A stretch of DNA of 64,000 bases from positions 1 through 64,000 of the forward strand of contig CAJNDS010000112.1 in the NCBI GenBank assembly GCA_905221605.1, given 5' to 3'. This document shows, one piece after another, positions 41,432-51,027 of this stretch. Each line of letters starts with the position of its first letter. The stretch's first letter is position 1. This DNA comes from Symbiodinium natans. Its lineage: Eukaryota > Sar > Dinophyceae > Suessiales > Symbiodiniaceae. The notes under the pieces were generated by a model, which saw only the letters and a program-made list of their open reading frames with translations, did no database searches and had not been told where the DNA came from. Position numbers and translations under genes: made by a program.

Positions 41432-41551
41432 CTAGGGTTCCTGAAGCGCATGGGCCCATAGGCCTCACACCGTGAAATTCCCCTGAACCCCACAAAAGCT
41501 GGGCCCTCCAGCACGTCAGTCCAGATTGGGAACAGCTCCCCAACAATGTGC
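41432..41551 (-). CDS. internal exon, unknown protein
   Basis: Acceptor CCGTGAG, 39 codons: HIVGELFPIWTDVLEGPAFV then GFRGISRCEAYGPMRFRNP. Ends AG at a donor whose intron reads GTTTAAGG then TTTAGGG. 120 nt, phase 2 in, matching the phase-2 end of the exon at 41794-41878. Confidence 0.7.
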
Positions 41552-41557
41552 CTCACG

Positions 41558-41629
41558 GTTTAGGGTTTAGGGTTTAGGGTTTAGGGTTTAGGGTTTAGGG
41601 TTTAGGGTTTAGGGTTTAGGGTTTAGGGC
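41558..41629 (+). repeat. TTTAGGG array
   Basis: Ten perfect units; CCCTAAA just before the acceptor in sense. Confidence 0.95.
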
Positions 41630-41793
41630 ACAGTGTGGGTGTAGGGGAGGTGAGAGGAAATTCGGGGCACAACAACGCGGGGGGAAACGCGGTGCGACAT
41701 TCAGATGCCACTTTGCACCCATACCATGACCCCTAAAACCCGAGCCCTGAGACCGAATCGCGCCGTGGACCGAGAGCCCAGAAGTGTCTGCAC

Positions 41794-41878
41794 CTGCTTC
41801 CTGAATTCCTGGCCAAGGTCTGGAAAGGCGACACAATGCTGCCAACAGCCAGCAACTCACCAAGACAGCGGCTGAATT
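41794..41878 (-). CDS. internal exon, unknown protein
   Basis: Acceptor GGCGGCTAG, 27 codons FSRCLGELLAVGSIVSPFQT then LARNSGS, donor GTGCAG. Phase 2 end joins the exon at 41432-41551. Confidence 0.65.
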
Positions 41879-42028
41879 CTAGCCGCCAGATTCCTGAATT
41901 CTCTGGCAGGTTTCCTGGGTTTCCCTAGTTTCCCAAGCACGCCCCCGAAACAAGCAAAGCCAAGCAACCCGGTATGCCTTGTTCTGCATACCTTTTTGCC
42001 TTCTGCGGATCTTGTCTGAGGCAGGGCT

Positions 42029-42126
42029 CTACTATTTGCTTAAGAACCCCAAAAACATAAAGTCAGAATCTCTATACTGCCCTTATGAAGAATATGAGCT
42101 TCTCAATTTTTTGGGGGGGGGGGCTG
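42029..42126. mobile_element. MITE family A, copy 3 (right end lost)
   Basis: Left CTACTATTTGCTTAAGAACC is intact. The interior is in the opposite orientation to copy 1. The right inverted repeat is replaced by a G run. Confidence 0.7.
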
Positions 42127-42165
42127 TTCCCTAAACCCGAAACCCAAAACCCTAAACCCCAAAAC

Positions 42166-42246
42166 CGTTTGGTGGGCTGGCTTTCTGCGCTTTTTTTACG
42201 CCCAAGAGGCATGATGAAGGTCGGCGTCTGGGCCTCTCCGCAGTCC
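42166..42246 (-). CDS. internal exon, unknown protein
   Basis: Acceptor GGAGGGCAG, 26 codons DCGEAQTPTFIMPLGRKKSA then ESQPTK, donor GTTTTGGGG. 81 nt. Confidence 0.5.
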
Positions 42247-42365
42247 CTGCCCTCCTGAGGTCTCATGAGAATTTCTGGGAGTTTCTGGGAATTTCGAAGG
42301 TTTGGGCTTAGGGTTTATGCCCTAATTGACACTCAGCCCATCTCAGCCCGTCACCAGGTGAGCCC

Positions 42366-42398
42366 CAAACCCTAAACCCTAAACCCTAAACCCTAAAC
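42366..42398 (-). repeat. CCCTAAA array
   Basis: Five units beginning at the donor of the next exon in sense. Confidence 0.9.
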
Positions 42399-42451
42399 CC
42401 CCTTCCAGTCCTCACAGAGCTTTTGGATCTCCCGCTCAAACCAAGCTTCAC
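42399..42451 (-). CDS. internal exon, unknown protein
   Basis: CTGGTGAG acceptor, EAWFEREIQKLCEDWKG, donor GTTTAGGG supplied by the array. Confidence 0.55.
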
Positions 42452-42501
42452 CTCACCAGTTCGGAAGAGATTCTTCGGAGCTGAATCTGGGGGAAGGTCA
42501 C

Positions 42502-42640
42502 GGTTTAGGGTTTAGGGTTTAGGGTTTAGGGTTTAGGGTTTAGGGTTTAGGGTTTAGGGTTTAGGGTTTAGGGTTTAGGGTGTAGGGTTCAGGGTTTAGG
42601 GTTCAGGGTTCAGGGTTTCGGGTTCAGGGTTCAGGGTGTC
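42502..42640 (+). repeat. TTTAGGG array with TTCAGGG tail
   Basis: Twenty units. Confidence 0.95.
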
Positions 42641-43009
42641 CCCTGGACATCCTAATCGGAGTTCGTGCGTTTTTCCTGTATTTCTGGAGAAGCCGCTGAA
42701 ACGGCAATCCAGCTGTTTCATATCAGGAATGCGAGTACTACAGTAAAAATAGGAAACCAAGAGTCCAATATCAGCAAAAGAACACGACCTAAGTCTTCTC
42801 CCAGGACCCTACGCCCCAAAAACACGAAACGTTGTCTAATGGTGCCTTTGAGGGAGCCGTTTGGTGTGCGGAGGGCTGACTTACGAGAGAACATCCTTAA
42901 GCCAGTTTCTACGAGACTGTGGCATCTCACAAAATGTCACGAAGATTTGGGCACGAGGAGGGTTTCAGCTTCGGCGATCCTGGTTGCAGAAATACGGCAC
43001 AGAACAACC
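42641..43009 (+). other. unassigned open frame
   Basis: A 118-codon plus frame (42665-43021) between inverted arrays lacks domain or splice evidence. Confidence 0.25.
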
Positions 43010-43238
43010 CCTAAACCCTAAACCCTAAACCCTAAACCCTAAACCCTAAACCCTAAACCCTAAACCCTAAACCCTAAACCCTAAACCCTAAACCCTAAAC
43101 CCTAAACCCTAAACCCTAAACCCTAAACCCTAAACACTAAAACCTAAACCCTAAACCCTAAACCCTAAACCCTAAACCCTAAACCCTAAACCCTAAACCC
43201 TAAACCCTAAACCCTAAACCCTAAACCCTAAACCCTAC
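43010..43238 (-). repeat. long CCCTAAA array
   Basis: About 32 almost perfect units. Confidence 0.98.
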
Positions 43239-43798
43239 CCCTACTTCGAAGCGTCCCGATGTGGTAGCCCAGCCTCGACGCGAGCGAGTGACCTTGCCCA
43301 ACCTCAGCAGCGAAGCTTAAGCACTGTGAGAGATCCAGGGTTCTAGGTTTCTGGGGCTGTTGCTCAAAGGGATTGACAGCTAAAATTGAACACAGGGGCT
43401 TGAGTTCCGTACCGTTATTGAGCTTAGCCCATTTGCACAGCTGCTTCGTCTCCACAAGCAAATTGCAAATTGCAGGGCCCTGGCGGTGCGCACAAGCGTC
43501 CTTACAGCATCCAAATGGCCTTAGAGATATTGGCTTGCACCGCGAGTTCGCGTTCCTGCAAACCCCAGCAAGTTTGCTGCTGGGATGTCAAAGGAGCCCC
43601 ACAATTATGCTGCGAACTTATCTTTTTCTTTTATAAACGCAGCTTGCGATCCAGCTGCAGAGGAAGCGCCCTCATTGCTGCTGTGCACACACCGAAGAGT
43701 TCATGGTGCACGCGGCGCCCAACATCATGTGATATTATGCGGTTAATGGAAGGCTGTCGTTTGCCAGGAGAAATGGACTTACACAAAGGTGATATGCC

Positions 43799-45533
43799 TT
43801 AGACATCATCCATCGCGAATCTCAGCAGTTCGTGTCCGAGCATGGCAGCTTTCAGTTGCCGATCTTGCTCCTTTTCTCGAAGATTCTTGCGCTTGGAGTC
43901 TGAGAAGTTGTGTGTCTCCTCTGGCCTTGTTCGCCTCTCCAACTTTTTTTTGCTGGCAATGGTTGAGGGAGCCTGTGAGGAATCCACGCCGTGTTTTCTG
44001 TTGTTTCTTGCGCTTCGGCTGAGATGGCACTTTGAGTACCCTCCGCTCTTATCCCGCAGCTGTGGTTCCTCTTCTGACTCCAGGTCCTCCACGTGGTCAG
44101 GGTCACGGTCAGAATCACAGTAATCACCATGATAATTGAATACCTGGATGTTGTCCTCGATACTGCCGGGTTCGAATTAAGAACCATACTTGTCAAAAAA
44201 CTTTGTCATTGTTTCCAGGACTGACTTATCTTTTTCATAACGTTTGGCAGCCAGCAATGCTCTCACAGCAGGAGCTCCCCAAGGTTCAAGAGAGATCAAA
44301 CTCTCCACCACGGCCTGTCGCACTTGCCACTTGTGACTGCCCAGCCCATCTTCAACCATCAAGTGAAGCAAGTCATGGACTATGACGGCCCGCCAACTAA
44401 AGGGAGACTGAAGTGTGTTTTCGGGCAGACCCAGGTTCACATGGACCTGGTTTGCACAGAACCTTCGCCGCAAATAATGCACCACTGCCACTGACACTTG
44501 AGATGCAGCGGATTCGGCCGAAGTATCTGGGTCATCGAACATCTCCTGCCATCCAGCCCATTTTGGCCAGTAACCATCCAGCTTTCTGGAAATGTGTTGG
44601 CAAGCACGCAGAATGCCCGAATCACTCATCAGCCCCACTTTGTCGAAATTGACGTGCTCACCAAGGCGAAGCAGCTGGAAAAGAACCTCCTGGGACAATG
44701 CTTCCCGCCCATATTGATCTTGGCCTAGAGCATCGAATGTTGGAACACAACTCATCAAATATTCTGCAGCCATCATCCGCACATCTTCGGAGGGATCGAA
44801 AACAGCCGACCAACATGGGGCAGAAGGAAGCGTCGCCGCTGCAACTGCTCTTGTGCTGCTGGCTTGTCCGTATCCTCCATCAATCCAATCAAAGACTTAA
44901 GCGCAGTAAGGCGAATGCTGGACGATTCAGATTCCAAAAGGACTGTCAAGGCTTGTCTGGCCTTGCCCATGATTTCAGCATTCCCAAACTGCCCGACTGG
45001 TGGTCGAAATCCAAATGCCAAGACGTCAACAGCGTAAGCTGCTTCCTCCAACCAGGAAAGTAATTCGGCTGCTGCTGCACACACTCCTCGCTCGTTGTCA
45101 CGTAACAGACTGGCAATTGCACCTGCGTGAGGAGCAGCAAGTCGACCCATCCATGATAGCGTATTGAGTGCAGCGACCTTCACTGAGCAGTCCTCATGCT
45201 GCAAGCACTGCGACACTGCGGCTGCAAGAGTGTGTGTTGCTGATGCGGAAGCTGCCAAATGCAGCTTCTCCACTATCGCCACTGGTGTCTGTGGCCAACT
45301 GTTTATCACAGTGATGTCACTGCCGTTTGCAAGTTGAAGTTCGGCCAAGAACTCTCCACTGTAGATCTCCCGGCCAGCAAAGATCAGCCTTTGCACAACT
45401 CTGGGGATCTTTAGTGATCGCTCAATGGCTCCATGCAGCTGATCCACACGTCCAGATGCTAAGGCGGCGATAGTGCAGTTTTGGCCTGAAGGAGCGGACA
45501 CAGTGACAGTCACACGGCCGGGCAATGAGTTCA
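43799..45533 (-). CDS. ubiquitin-like plus HEAT-repeat protein, last exon, with frameshift and in-frame stop
   Basis: Acceptor TCGCTGGCCAG at 45534-45536; there is no ATG, so this is a 3' exon. The first ~75 residues form a ubiquitin-like fold (TIAALASGRVDQLHGAIERS, VVQRLIFAGREIYSGEFLAE, NGSDITVI). HEAT-type helical repeats follow (VKVAALNTLSWMGRLAAPHA, IRLTALKSLIGLMEDTDKPA). Near 44800 the frame shifts: the reading ends at 44773, but a HEAT unit continues in another frame (DPSEDVRMMAAEYLMSCVPT) to a TAA at 44177. Past that stop the same frame stays open for about 125 codons to 43799, with an acidic then basic charged tail (PEETHNFSDSKRKNLREKEQ). One missing base in a T run would explain the shift. 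The exon starts with two bases, matching the one-base end of the exon at 45955-46049. Confidence 0.75.
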
Positions 45534-45540
45534 CTGGCCA

Positions 45541-45859
45541 GCGAAACTATGTTAAACTAAGTGGAACTCTACCGGAACTCTACCGGAACTCTACTAGGAC
45601 TAGCTCATGCACTTCTGCCAAACCAATTCCAGCTCAAAGGCACAGGTCCGAGACACTGTAAAGGGTTCTTCTTGAAAGATACGGCACAATTTGAACTACA
45701 AAGCCGTGTTATGAAGCATGCCGGACATCATTCCTCCCATCTTTCTTTCTGTCTTTCGCGGGGCTAGGGGTCATGCCCCGGGCGAGTTCGCCCGCCCCTG
45801 CTTTCAGGGTATGTCAGGCGGTTACAGAGGATGCACACAGTGGACATTTTTTTCCTTCA
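45541..45859. other. intron DNA with a short tandem repeat
   Basis: Three copies of GGAACTCTACC-type words at 45563-45595 upstream of the acceptor; nothing else recognised. Confidence 0.5.
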
Positions 45860-45926
45860 AACCCTAAACCCTAAACCCTAAACCCCAAACCCTAAACCCT
45901 AAACCCTAAACCCTAAACCCTAAACG
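45860..45926 (-). repeat. CCCTAAA array
   Basis: Nine to ten units; in the intron between the HEAT exon and the exon at 45955. Confidence 0.95.
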
Positions 45927-45954
45927 GGCTTACAAACCACACCGCGACATTAGC

Positions 45955-46049
45955 CCAGGCACCGACTCTTGCGGCCATCCAGGTGCTTGGCTCCCTCGCG
46001 AAAAGCATCCACGTGCATGAGCAGCGAGTAGCCTCCAGCAGATTTGAAA
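45955..46049 (-). CDS. exon upstream of the ubiquitin-like/HEAT exon
   Basis: Acceptor CCGAACAAG, 31 codons FKSAGGYSLLMHVDAFREGA then KHLDGRKSRCL, GC donor. It ends with one base, which joins the TG start of the HEAT exon as GTG. Function unknown. Confidence 0.65.
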
Positions 46050-46060
46050 CTTGTTCGGGG

Positions 46061-46132
46061 CCCTAAACCCTAAACCCTAAACCCCAAACCCCAAACCCTA
46101 AACCCTAAACCCTAAACCCTAAACCCTAAACC
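46061..46132 (-). repeat. CCCTAAA array
   Basis: Ten units, two CCCCAAA. Confidence 0.95.
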
Positions 46133-46163
46133 AGAGCTTAGGATGCTGGATTTGAGACTCCAC

Positions 46164-46263
46164 CTGAGAGCTGAAGCTGCCTCACGTGCCGTGAAGGGCC
46201 TAGGAATTCAGGGCCCTGAAGCCTAAGCAGCGAAGGTCTCCCAAGGACGTTCCGAAATTCCCC
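46164..46263 (-). CDS. internal exon, two possible frames
   Basis: Acceptor GGGTCCAG, donor GTGGAG. Frame 1 reads GEFRNVLGRPSLLRLQGPEF and LGPSRHVRQLQLS through the whole exon. The frame in phase with the preceding exon reads GNFGTSLGDLRCLGFRALNS to a TAG and would need an earlier GC donor. Confidence 0.5.
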
Positions 46264-46331
46264 CTGGACCCTAAACCCTAAACCCTAAACCCGAAACCCT
46301 ACACCCTAAACCCTAAACCCTAAACCCTAAC
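46264..46331 (-). repeat. 68-nt intron composed of telomere units
   Basis: On the minus strand it starts GTTAGGG, continues as about nine TTTAGGG-type units (one GTGTAGGG, one TTTCGGG) and ends TCCAG. Both borders coincide with predicted exon ends. Confidence 0.7.
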
Positions 46332-46419
46332 CCTCCAAAAATCTGAAGCCACGCCGTGAGGCTGCCAGCAATGCGCCAGACGCCCTGAAAGTTGGCATCC
46401 CGAGCCCAGGAGAAGAAGG
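46332..46419 (-). CDS. internal exon, unknown protein
   Basis: Acceptor GGACCGCAG, 28 codons FFSWARDANFQGVWRIAGSL then TAWLQIFG. The donor is the first GT of the telomere array. Two-base start, phase 2 end. A plus reading is open too, but this one is clearly protein-like. Confidence 0.65.
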
Positions 46420-46439
46420 CTGCGGTCCTTGGACCGAAG

Positions 46440-46526
46440 TGTTTAGGGTTTTAGGGTGTAGGGTTTTAGGGTTTAGGGTTTAGGGTTGAGGGTTTGTAGG
46501 GTTTAGGGTTTCGGGTTTAGGGCTTC
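46440..46526 (+). repeat. degenerate TTTAGGG array
   Basis: Twelve units; CCCTAAA in sense, just upstream of the exon acceptor. Confidence 0.9.
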
Positions 46527-46669
46527 AGGTCACGCGGAGGCCTTGTGCCGCCCAAGATACCCTGTGGGGGAGGAGGAAAGGGGGAGGCGCAGACCCCCTA
46601 TTTGCAATTATAGTGCTCGTATGAGGGGCTTACAAGATTACATCTCTATACATCTGTCAGAAAAAGATC

Positions 46670-46870
46670 TTCACAAAATAGTCTGTGAAGATCTGCGAAA
46701 ACCTGCCGAAATAGATCTGTGCACCTGTGAAGATCTGTGAAAAACCTGTGAAACCCTGTCAAGATGTGCGAAACCCTGTGAAGATTTGTGGCAACCTGTA
46801 AAAACCTGTGAAGATCTGTGAAAGCCTGTGAAAATCTGTGGAAACCTGTGAAAGCCCGTGCAAACTGTGA
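46670..46870. repeat. degenerate CTGTGAAG/CTGTGAAA repeat
   Basis: About 16 imperfect 10- to 13-mers (GATCTGTGAAAACCTGTGAA type) produce a HRFSQAF-like artefact frame on the minus strand. Confidence 0.85.
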
Positions 46871-46923
46871 AGATGCCATGTCGCATGCAGGTTTTGATGA
46901 CGTTCTAACATGAGGACTCGCCC

Positions 46924-47445
46924 GTGACAAATTCGTACAGCGCCGTCTCTGTTTCACTCCTTTTTTTTGTTATGAGCGTTTTTGTAATGGGCTCCACTGA
47001 GTTTGGTCTTCAAGTCGCTGCAAACTCTCAATCGGCACCAATTCGCTGGAAACAATCCTACGAATCGTGGAGTTTGGTGGTGGCTGATGGTGAGGGCAGG
47101 CGTCTACTTGCAGAGCCCATGGCCTGTGACCATACCTGGGAGTGGGGGCTATTAGTTCCGCAAGCTCTACACCGCAAGAAGCCATTCTCTAAATACGGTT
47201 TGAGAGCAGGACCCAACCTTCAAGGCTTAAGATTGGGATGTTCCGCCTTATACGAACAGCCCTTAATTGAGATTCTACTAGGGGGGTACTCGCATTACTT
47301 CCCAGTAAGGAGTGTTAGCATAAGGGCGAACATCCCAAGCTTAGGAGCACCGAAGCAGAGAGTCTTCTCGCATCGCCACGTAACCCGCATGCCTGGGCTG
47401 AGGCTTGGAGTGCAACTCCGTGTTCCAAATCCTAATTGCCAATAG
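46924..47445 (+). other. open frame partly formed by element H
   Basis: 173 codons with a hydrophobic head (SVSLLFFVMSVFVMG). About 34 codons come from the inverted-repeat element at 47235-47336, so the frame is probably fortuitous. Confidence 0.3.
47235..47336. mobile_element. inverted-repeat element family H, copy 2
   Basis: Perfect 9-bp ends GGGATGTTC and GAACATCCC; the interior aligns with the reverse complement of 35308-35388. Confidence 0.75.
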
Positions 47446-47981
47446 TGTTCCCTGAGGGTCCCTAGGTAGTTATACTATGAATATCGCCCAAGATCCTTTT
47501 CTTCGCAAGATCGTGCTGTTGGCCATTTCGGGGTGCTGGGGTGTTGCCACGCCCGAAACACTGCACAGCACACGAGCGAGTCTCGAAGTGCAGAGCATCC
47601 ACAGCAGTTTAGGGCCCTCACCTCAAGACTGAAACCTGTTCACCCCATTTAAAGCGTCCGCATCTTCTCTGCCGAGCGGCCTGACTCGTCTAGCCTGGGT
47701 GCTTGGCTGCTGGCATGCATTGAGGTTCGAATGAGGTTCTGGGGCTTCAGAAATGTTAACTTCAGAAATGTTAACAAAACCAGCAAATTCACTTCTTGCA
47801 CATGCGTCGCATGCAAACTGTTCAGAACGAGTTCAGGGTCTCTGAGGCCTCTCAGACGACATGGTTTCGGATCCCTGCGTACTGAATTCGGGTTGTAACA
47901 TCCCGGAAGGGGGATGCCGCCATGAGGATTCAGGGATCCAGGCTTGAGCTTTGTGGGGTTTGGAGCTTAGAGCTCTTTACA
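47337..47981. other. unassigned stretch
   Basis: No supported gene; a GAAATGTTAAC word is duplicated at 47750-47775. Confidence 0.4.
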
Positions 47982-48014
47982 GGGTTTAGGGTTTAGGGTT
48001 TAGGGTTTAGGGTT
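47982..48014 (+). repeat. short TTTAGGG array
   Basis: Five units. Confidence 0.9.
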
Positions 48015-48115
48015 GCTCAGTTTAAGATGCTTAAGTCTCTATCACCCTGCGAACGCGACGCCCCGGAAACCGCGCTCCTGAGCCCTCCAGCCCCCAGCCG
48101 CCCTCCAGCGGCTGC

Positions 48116-48213
48116 CCATCTCAGGTGCGTGCCACCCGTGGTACGTCGCCTTGACCGGCATCTTGTCTTGCGGATTCTCCTCGCAGTCCTCCTTGGAAGG
48201 GTGTTTTTGCATC
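48116..48213 (-). CDS. internal exon, charged segment
   Basis: Acceptor GGGCTCTCACAG, 32 codons MQKHPSKEDCEENPQDKMPV then KATYHGWHAPEM, GC donor. The one-base start completes the AG left by the exon at 48436-48514, and the one-base end fits the two-base start of 46332-46419. Confidence 0.6.
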
Positions 48214-48360
48214 CTGTGAGAGCCCAACCTAAGCCCAAAGACCCAGCTAAGCCAGGCGGCTGCACGCGTCTCACAGCAGACATGGGAACTTCAGCCCTGA
48301 AGTTCCCCCAACTCCCCAACTCCCCAACACTCTCAAGCCTTAAACCCCCCGAATGAAGCA

Positions 48361-48435
48361 CCCTAAATTCCCTAAATTCCCTAAACCCTAAACCCTAAAC
48401 CCTAAACCCTAAACCCTAAACCCTAAACCCTAAGC
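48361..48435 (-). repeat. CCCTAAA array
   Basis: Eight CCCTAAA units after two CCCTAAATT units; in sense it starts at the donor as GCTTAGGG. Confidence 0.95.
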
Positions 48436-48514
48436 CTGTCGGCCCCAAGCTGATGCTGGCGTGGGGCATCATCCTTGGCCCGCTTGCGGATCTCGCGGGC
48501 GAACCTGGAACGCA
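48436..48514 (-). CDS. internal exon, basic helix
   Basis: Acceptor CCGCCCCCGCCCCAG, 25 codons RSRFAREIRKRAKDDAPRQH then QLGAD, donor GC reading GCTTAGGGTTTAGGG. The exon fills the whole gap between two oppositely oriented arrays. Confidence 0.65.
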
Positions 48515-48530
48515 CTGGGGCGGGGGCGGA

Positions 48531-48620
48531 GGGTTTAGGGTTTAGGGTTTAGGGTTTAGGGTTTAGGGTTTAGGGTTTAGGGTTTTGGGTTTAGGGTTTA
48601 GGGTTTAGGGTTTAGGGTTT
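48531..48620 (+). repeat. TTTAGGG array
   Basis: Thirteen units; CCCTAAA before the acceptor in sense. Confidence 0.95.
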
Positions 48621-49066
48621 AAAGGGGGGGGAGAACCGAGGAACCCAGAACCTGAAGTCCATCTTACTCTTAAGGCTGCATTTAATTTGATGCTACGATA
48701 CCGAACACTGTAACCCTCGACCCAGCAACTTGAATCTAAACGTATCCCTCACGTGGGACATCCACAGAAAGCGTCACTCAGACGCTTGGGACCTCTGCCA
48801 AACCCTCACAAGCCCACCCCGCGCACCTGAAACCATACCCTAAACCGTAAACCCTAAACCCTAAACCCTACACACTTATAACCCTTGCCACCCCAGCTGC
48901 TGCGGCACCCGTGGCCGCTGTAGCTCCTCTGGGCCTTTGAAGCTGCAATGCAAGTCGATCAATCTCTCATGGTGTCATCTCCTTTTTCGCTGTCTCGTTG
49001 AATTCCCACTCTTTCTCCAGCTACTTCTTTGTTGCGTCGTGCTGCTTTGTCCGTTTTGACTTGCAG

Positions 49067-49117
49067 AAGACTTGCACTGAATGCCTGCGGCGCCTGTTCC
49101 CAAATAATCCTTGGGAT
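49067..49117 (+). CDS. plus-strand gene, exon A
   Basis: Acceptor TTTTGACTTGCAG, codons KTCTECLRRLFPNNPWD, GC donor at GAT|GCCC. Phase 0 out, matching exon B. The 3' border could lie later. Confidence 0.5.
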
Positions 49118-49219
49118 GCCCATGAGCGCCCACCAACTCTATCTACGCCTTTTTCAGATCTTCTTCATCTTCTTAAGCGCTCCGTTTCTCTCCCACTCTC
49201 TCTTCTCTTCCCCTTCGCC

Positions 49220-49256
49220 TAACCCTAAACCCGAAACCCGAAACCCTAAACCCTAA
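49220..49256 (-). repeat. CCCTAAA array in intron A-B
   Basis: Five units, two CCCGAAA, 18 nt before the acceptor. Confidence 0.9.
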
Positions 49257-49273
49257 GTCCCTCCCTGCCCAAG

Positions 49274-49373
49274 AGCCCCTCTGGGGCTCCAGCCAGATAC
49301 GTCCACCGAGACCAAGACAGGCTCCTGGACTGGTCGAAGCTGTTGCGCGTCCTGAGGGGCAGGGACCGGAAAA
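49274..49373 (+). CDS. plus-strand gene, exon B
   Basis: Pyrimidine-rich acceptor TCCCTGCCCAAG, SPSGAPARYVHRDQDRLLDW then SKLLRVLRGRDRK, consensus donor GTAAGT. Ends with one base, matching exon C. Confidence 0.65.
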
Positions 49374-49430
49374 GTAAGTCGATCTGCACCACAAGCGTTT
49401 CTTCTGTTTCTTAAACACTTTGAGGTCCGT

Positions 49431-49480
49431 AAACCCTAAACCCTAAGCCCGAAACGCTGAACCCTAAACCCTAAACCCAA
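49431..49480 (-). repeat. degenerate CCCTAAA array in intron B-C
   Basis: Seven units. Confidence 0.9.
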
Positions 49481-49608
49481 GCTCCTTGCTTGGGCTTGGG
49501 ATGAGGTGTCTGGAGAGTGCAGTTCGTTCCCAGCCTACCAGCTACGAGCTACAGGGTGAACTCCCAAAATAAGTAGCTCTTGCACATCCGCAACCGGAAC
49601 CTTTGCAG

Positions 49609-49815
49609 ACCAAGAAGATGGCTGCTTCCGAAAACAAAATCCGGCCTCAACAGGCAGCACCATCACTATCTACCACAAGTTGTGGCATGTGGTGGACAAT
49701 CGTTTCGACCTCAAGTTCACTCTGACCGCGGACCCTCCCCGCATCTCCCTGCAAGCCTCGGTGTCGTGGATGGCGGAGGCCTGGGGCGGCTTTCCAAACC
49801 CTCAGGCCTTCCACG
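49609..49815 (+). CDS. plus-strand gene, exon C
   Basis: Acceptor ACCTTTGCAG and a two-base start that completes the AAC codon with exon B. Reads QEDGCFRKQNPASTGSTITI, YHKLWHVVDNRFDLKFTLTA, DPPRISLQASVSWMAEAWGG and FPNPQAFH. The donor GTTTCGGG is the first unit of the downstream TTTAGGG array. The best plus-strand coding signal of the window, but no family recognised. Confidence 0.7.
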
Positions 49816-49898
49816 GTTTCGGGTTTAGGGTTTAGGGTTTCGGGGCCTACAGGGTTTAGGGTTTAGGGTTTAGGGTTTAGGATGGTTTAGGGTTTAGG
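49816..49898 (+). repeat. TTTAGGG arrays at the start of intron C-D
   Basis: Two short runs (49816-49842 and 49850-49898) that begin exactly at the donor. Confidence 0.9.
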
Positions 49899-50072
49899 AC
49901 CTACACACCGTCGACGCAGTCCTCATCAACAGGTTTAGGCTCACCCCGGACTGAACCCTGTTCAAGGATTCAAGGGTCCAAGGAAGGCAACGAACACATG
50001 GTTCCATAGCATGGGCCCACTTGCTCACGGCAATCGGCTAGTGCTTCTCACATTGGAGGTTTAGCGCTTCAG

Positions 50073-50195
50073 GTTTGGTCTGTGTCCATGACCTAGGCCC
50101 CGAACACAAACCCCTTCCAAACCCGAGCTACGTACTCCTGGATGGCCCAAAAGCCCTGCCGGCGCTGCAGAAAGCACTTGGCTTCCCTTTTCAAA
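50073..50195 (+). CDS. plus-strand gene, exon D
   Basis: Acceptor TAGCGCTTCAG; the two-base start fits exon C. Reads VCVHDLGPEHKPLPNPSYVL then LDGPKALPALQKALGFPFQ, then a GC donor. Confidence 0.55.
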
Positions 50196-50637
50196 GCCCC
50201 AAGCCCAACCCCAACCAGAACCCTAAATCCTTCCAAGCCCAATTCACGAACAACACCGAAGATCCAGTGTCGCGGGCCTTGGCCGGATCCAAGAGCTGCG
50301 CGGCAAGGATGGAAACTCGATAGACCTCCCGAAAGTTTTCAGCAAGGCTCTACGCCCTGGGTTCAAAAAGCCCAAAGCCGGGCACGTTGAAATGAACTAA
50401 TCACAAGATGCTATCCAGCTTTACGTTTTGTTTCTGTGGGGTGGCTGTGAGTCCTTTAATGCGGTAAGTTGTTACTGTTAGTGGTGGATTTCCGGTTCAT
50501 CTTCCTCTGACTCTAGGGAGTTCGTCTATTGAGTCGTGAAGGTAAACAGCCACGATGGGAGAGCGAGGGTGTGAGGGCTTCTGCAGTTGAACTGGTCTCT
50601 AAGCCGGCTGGCAACTCAAGACACTTAGACTCAACAG

Positions 50638-50817
50638 GTTTAGGGTTTAGGGTTTAGGGTCTAGGGTTTAGGGCTTAGGGTTTAGGGTTTAGGGTCTAGG
50701 GTCTAGGGTTTAGGGTTTAGGGTTTAGGGTTTAGGGTTTAGGGTTTAGGGTTTAGGGTTTAGGGTTTAGGGTTTAGGGTTTAGGGTTTAGGGTTTAGGGT
50801 TTAGGGTTTAGGGTTTC
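50638..50817 (+). repeat. TTTAGGG array
   Basis: About 26 units, the first ten with TCTAGGG variants. Confidence 0.98.
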
Positions 50818-51027
50818 AGATCAACCGTAAATCATGCTGCAACTCGGAGCCCTCAGCAACTTGAGAGCCCAGGGCTTAGGGGGCTTGGACCTTCGTGACC
50901 AGACGGGCCTCCGAACCAACAAGATGGCAACATCAGCTACCAGTCAAGAGAGATGGAGCCATGAACCCCACAGCCCCTGAAGCCGCAGCAGCTCGCGCAG
51001 ATGTCGGGGGCGGGAGCACTCTGGAAC

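Noticed and set aside
46646-46957. 103-codon minus ORF with HRF/DLHR repeats
   Set aside because: Product of the degenerate CTGTGAA repeat.
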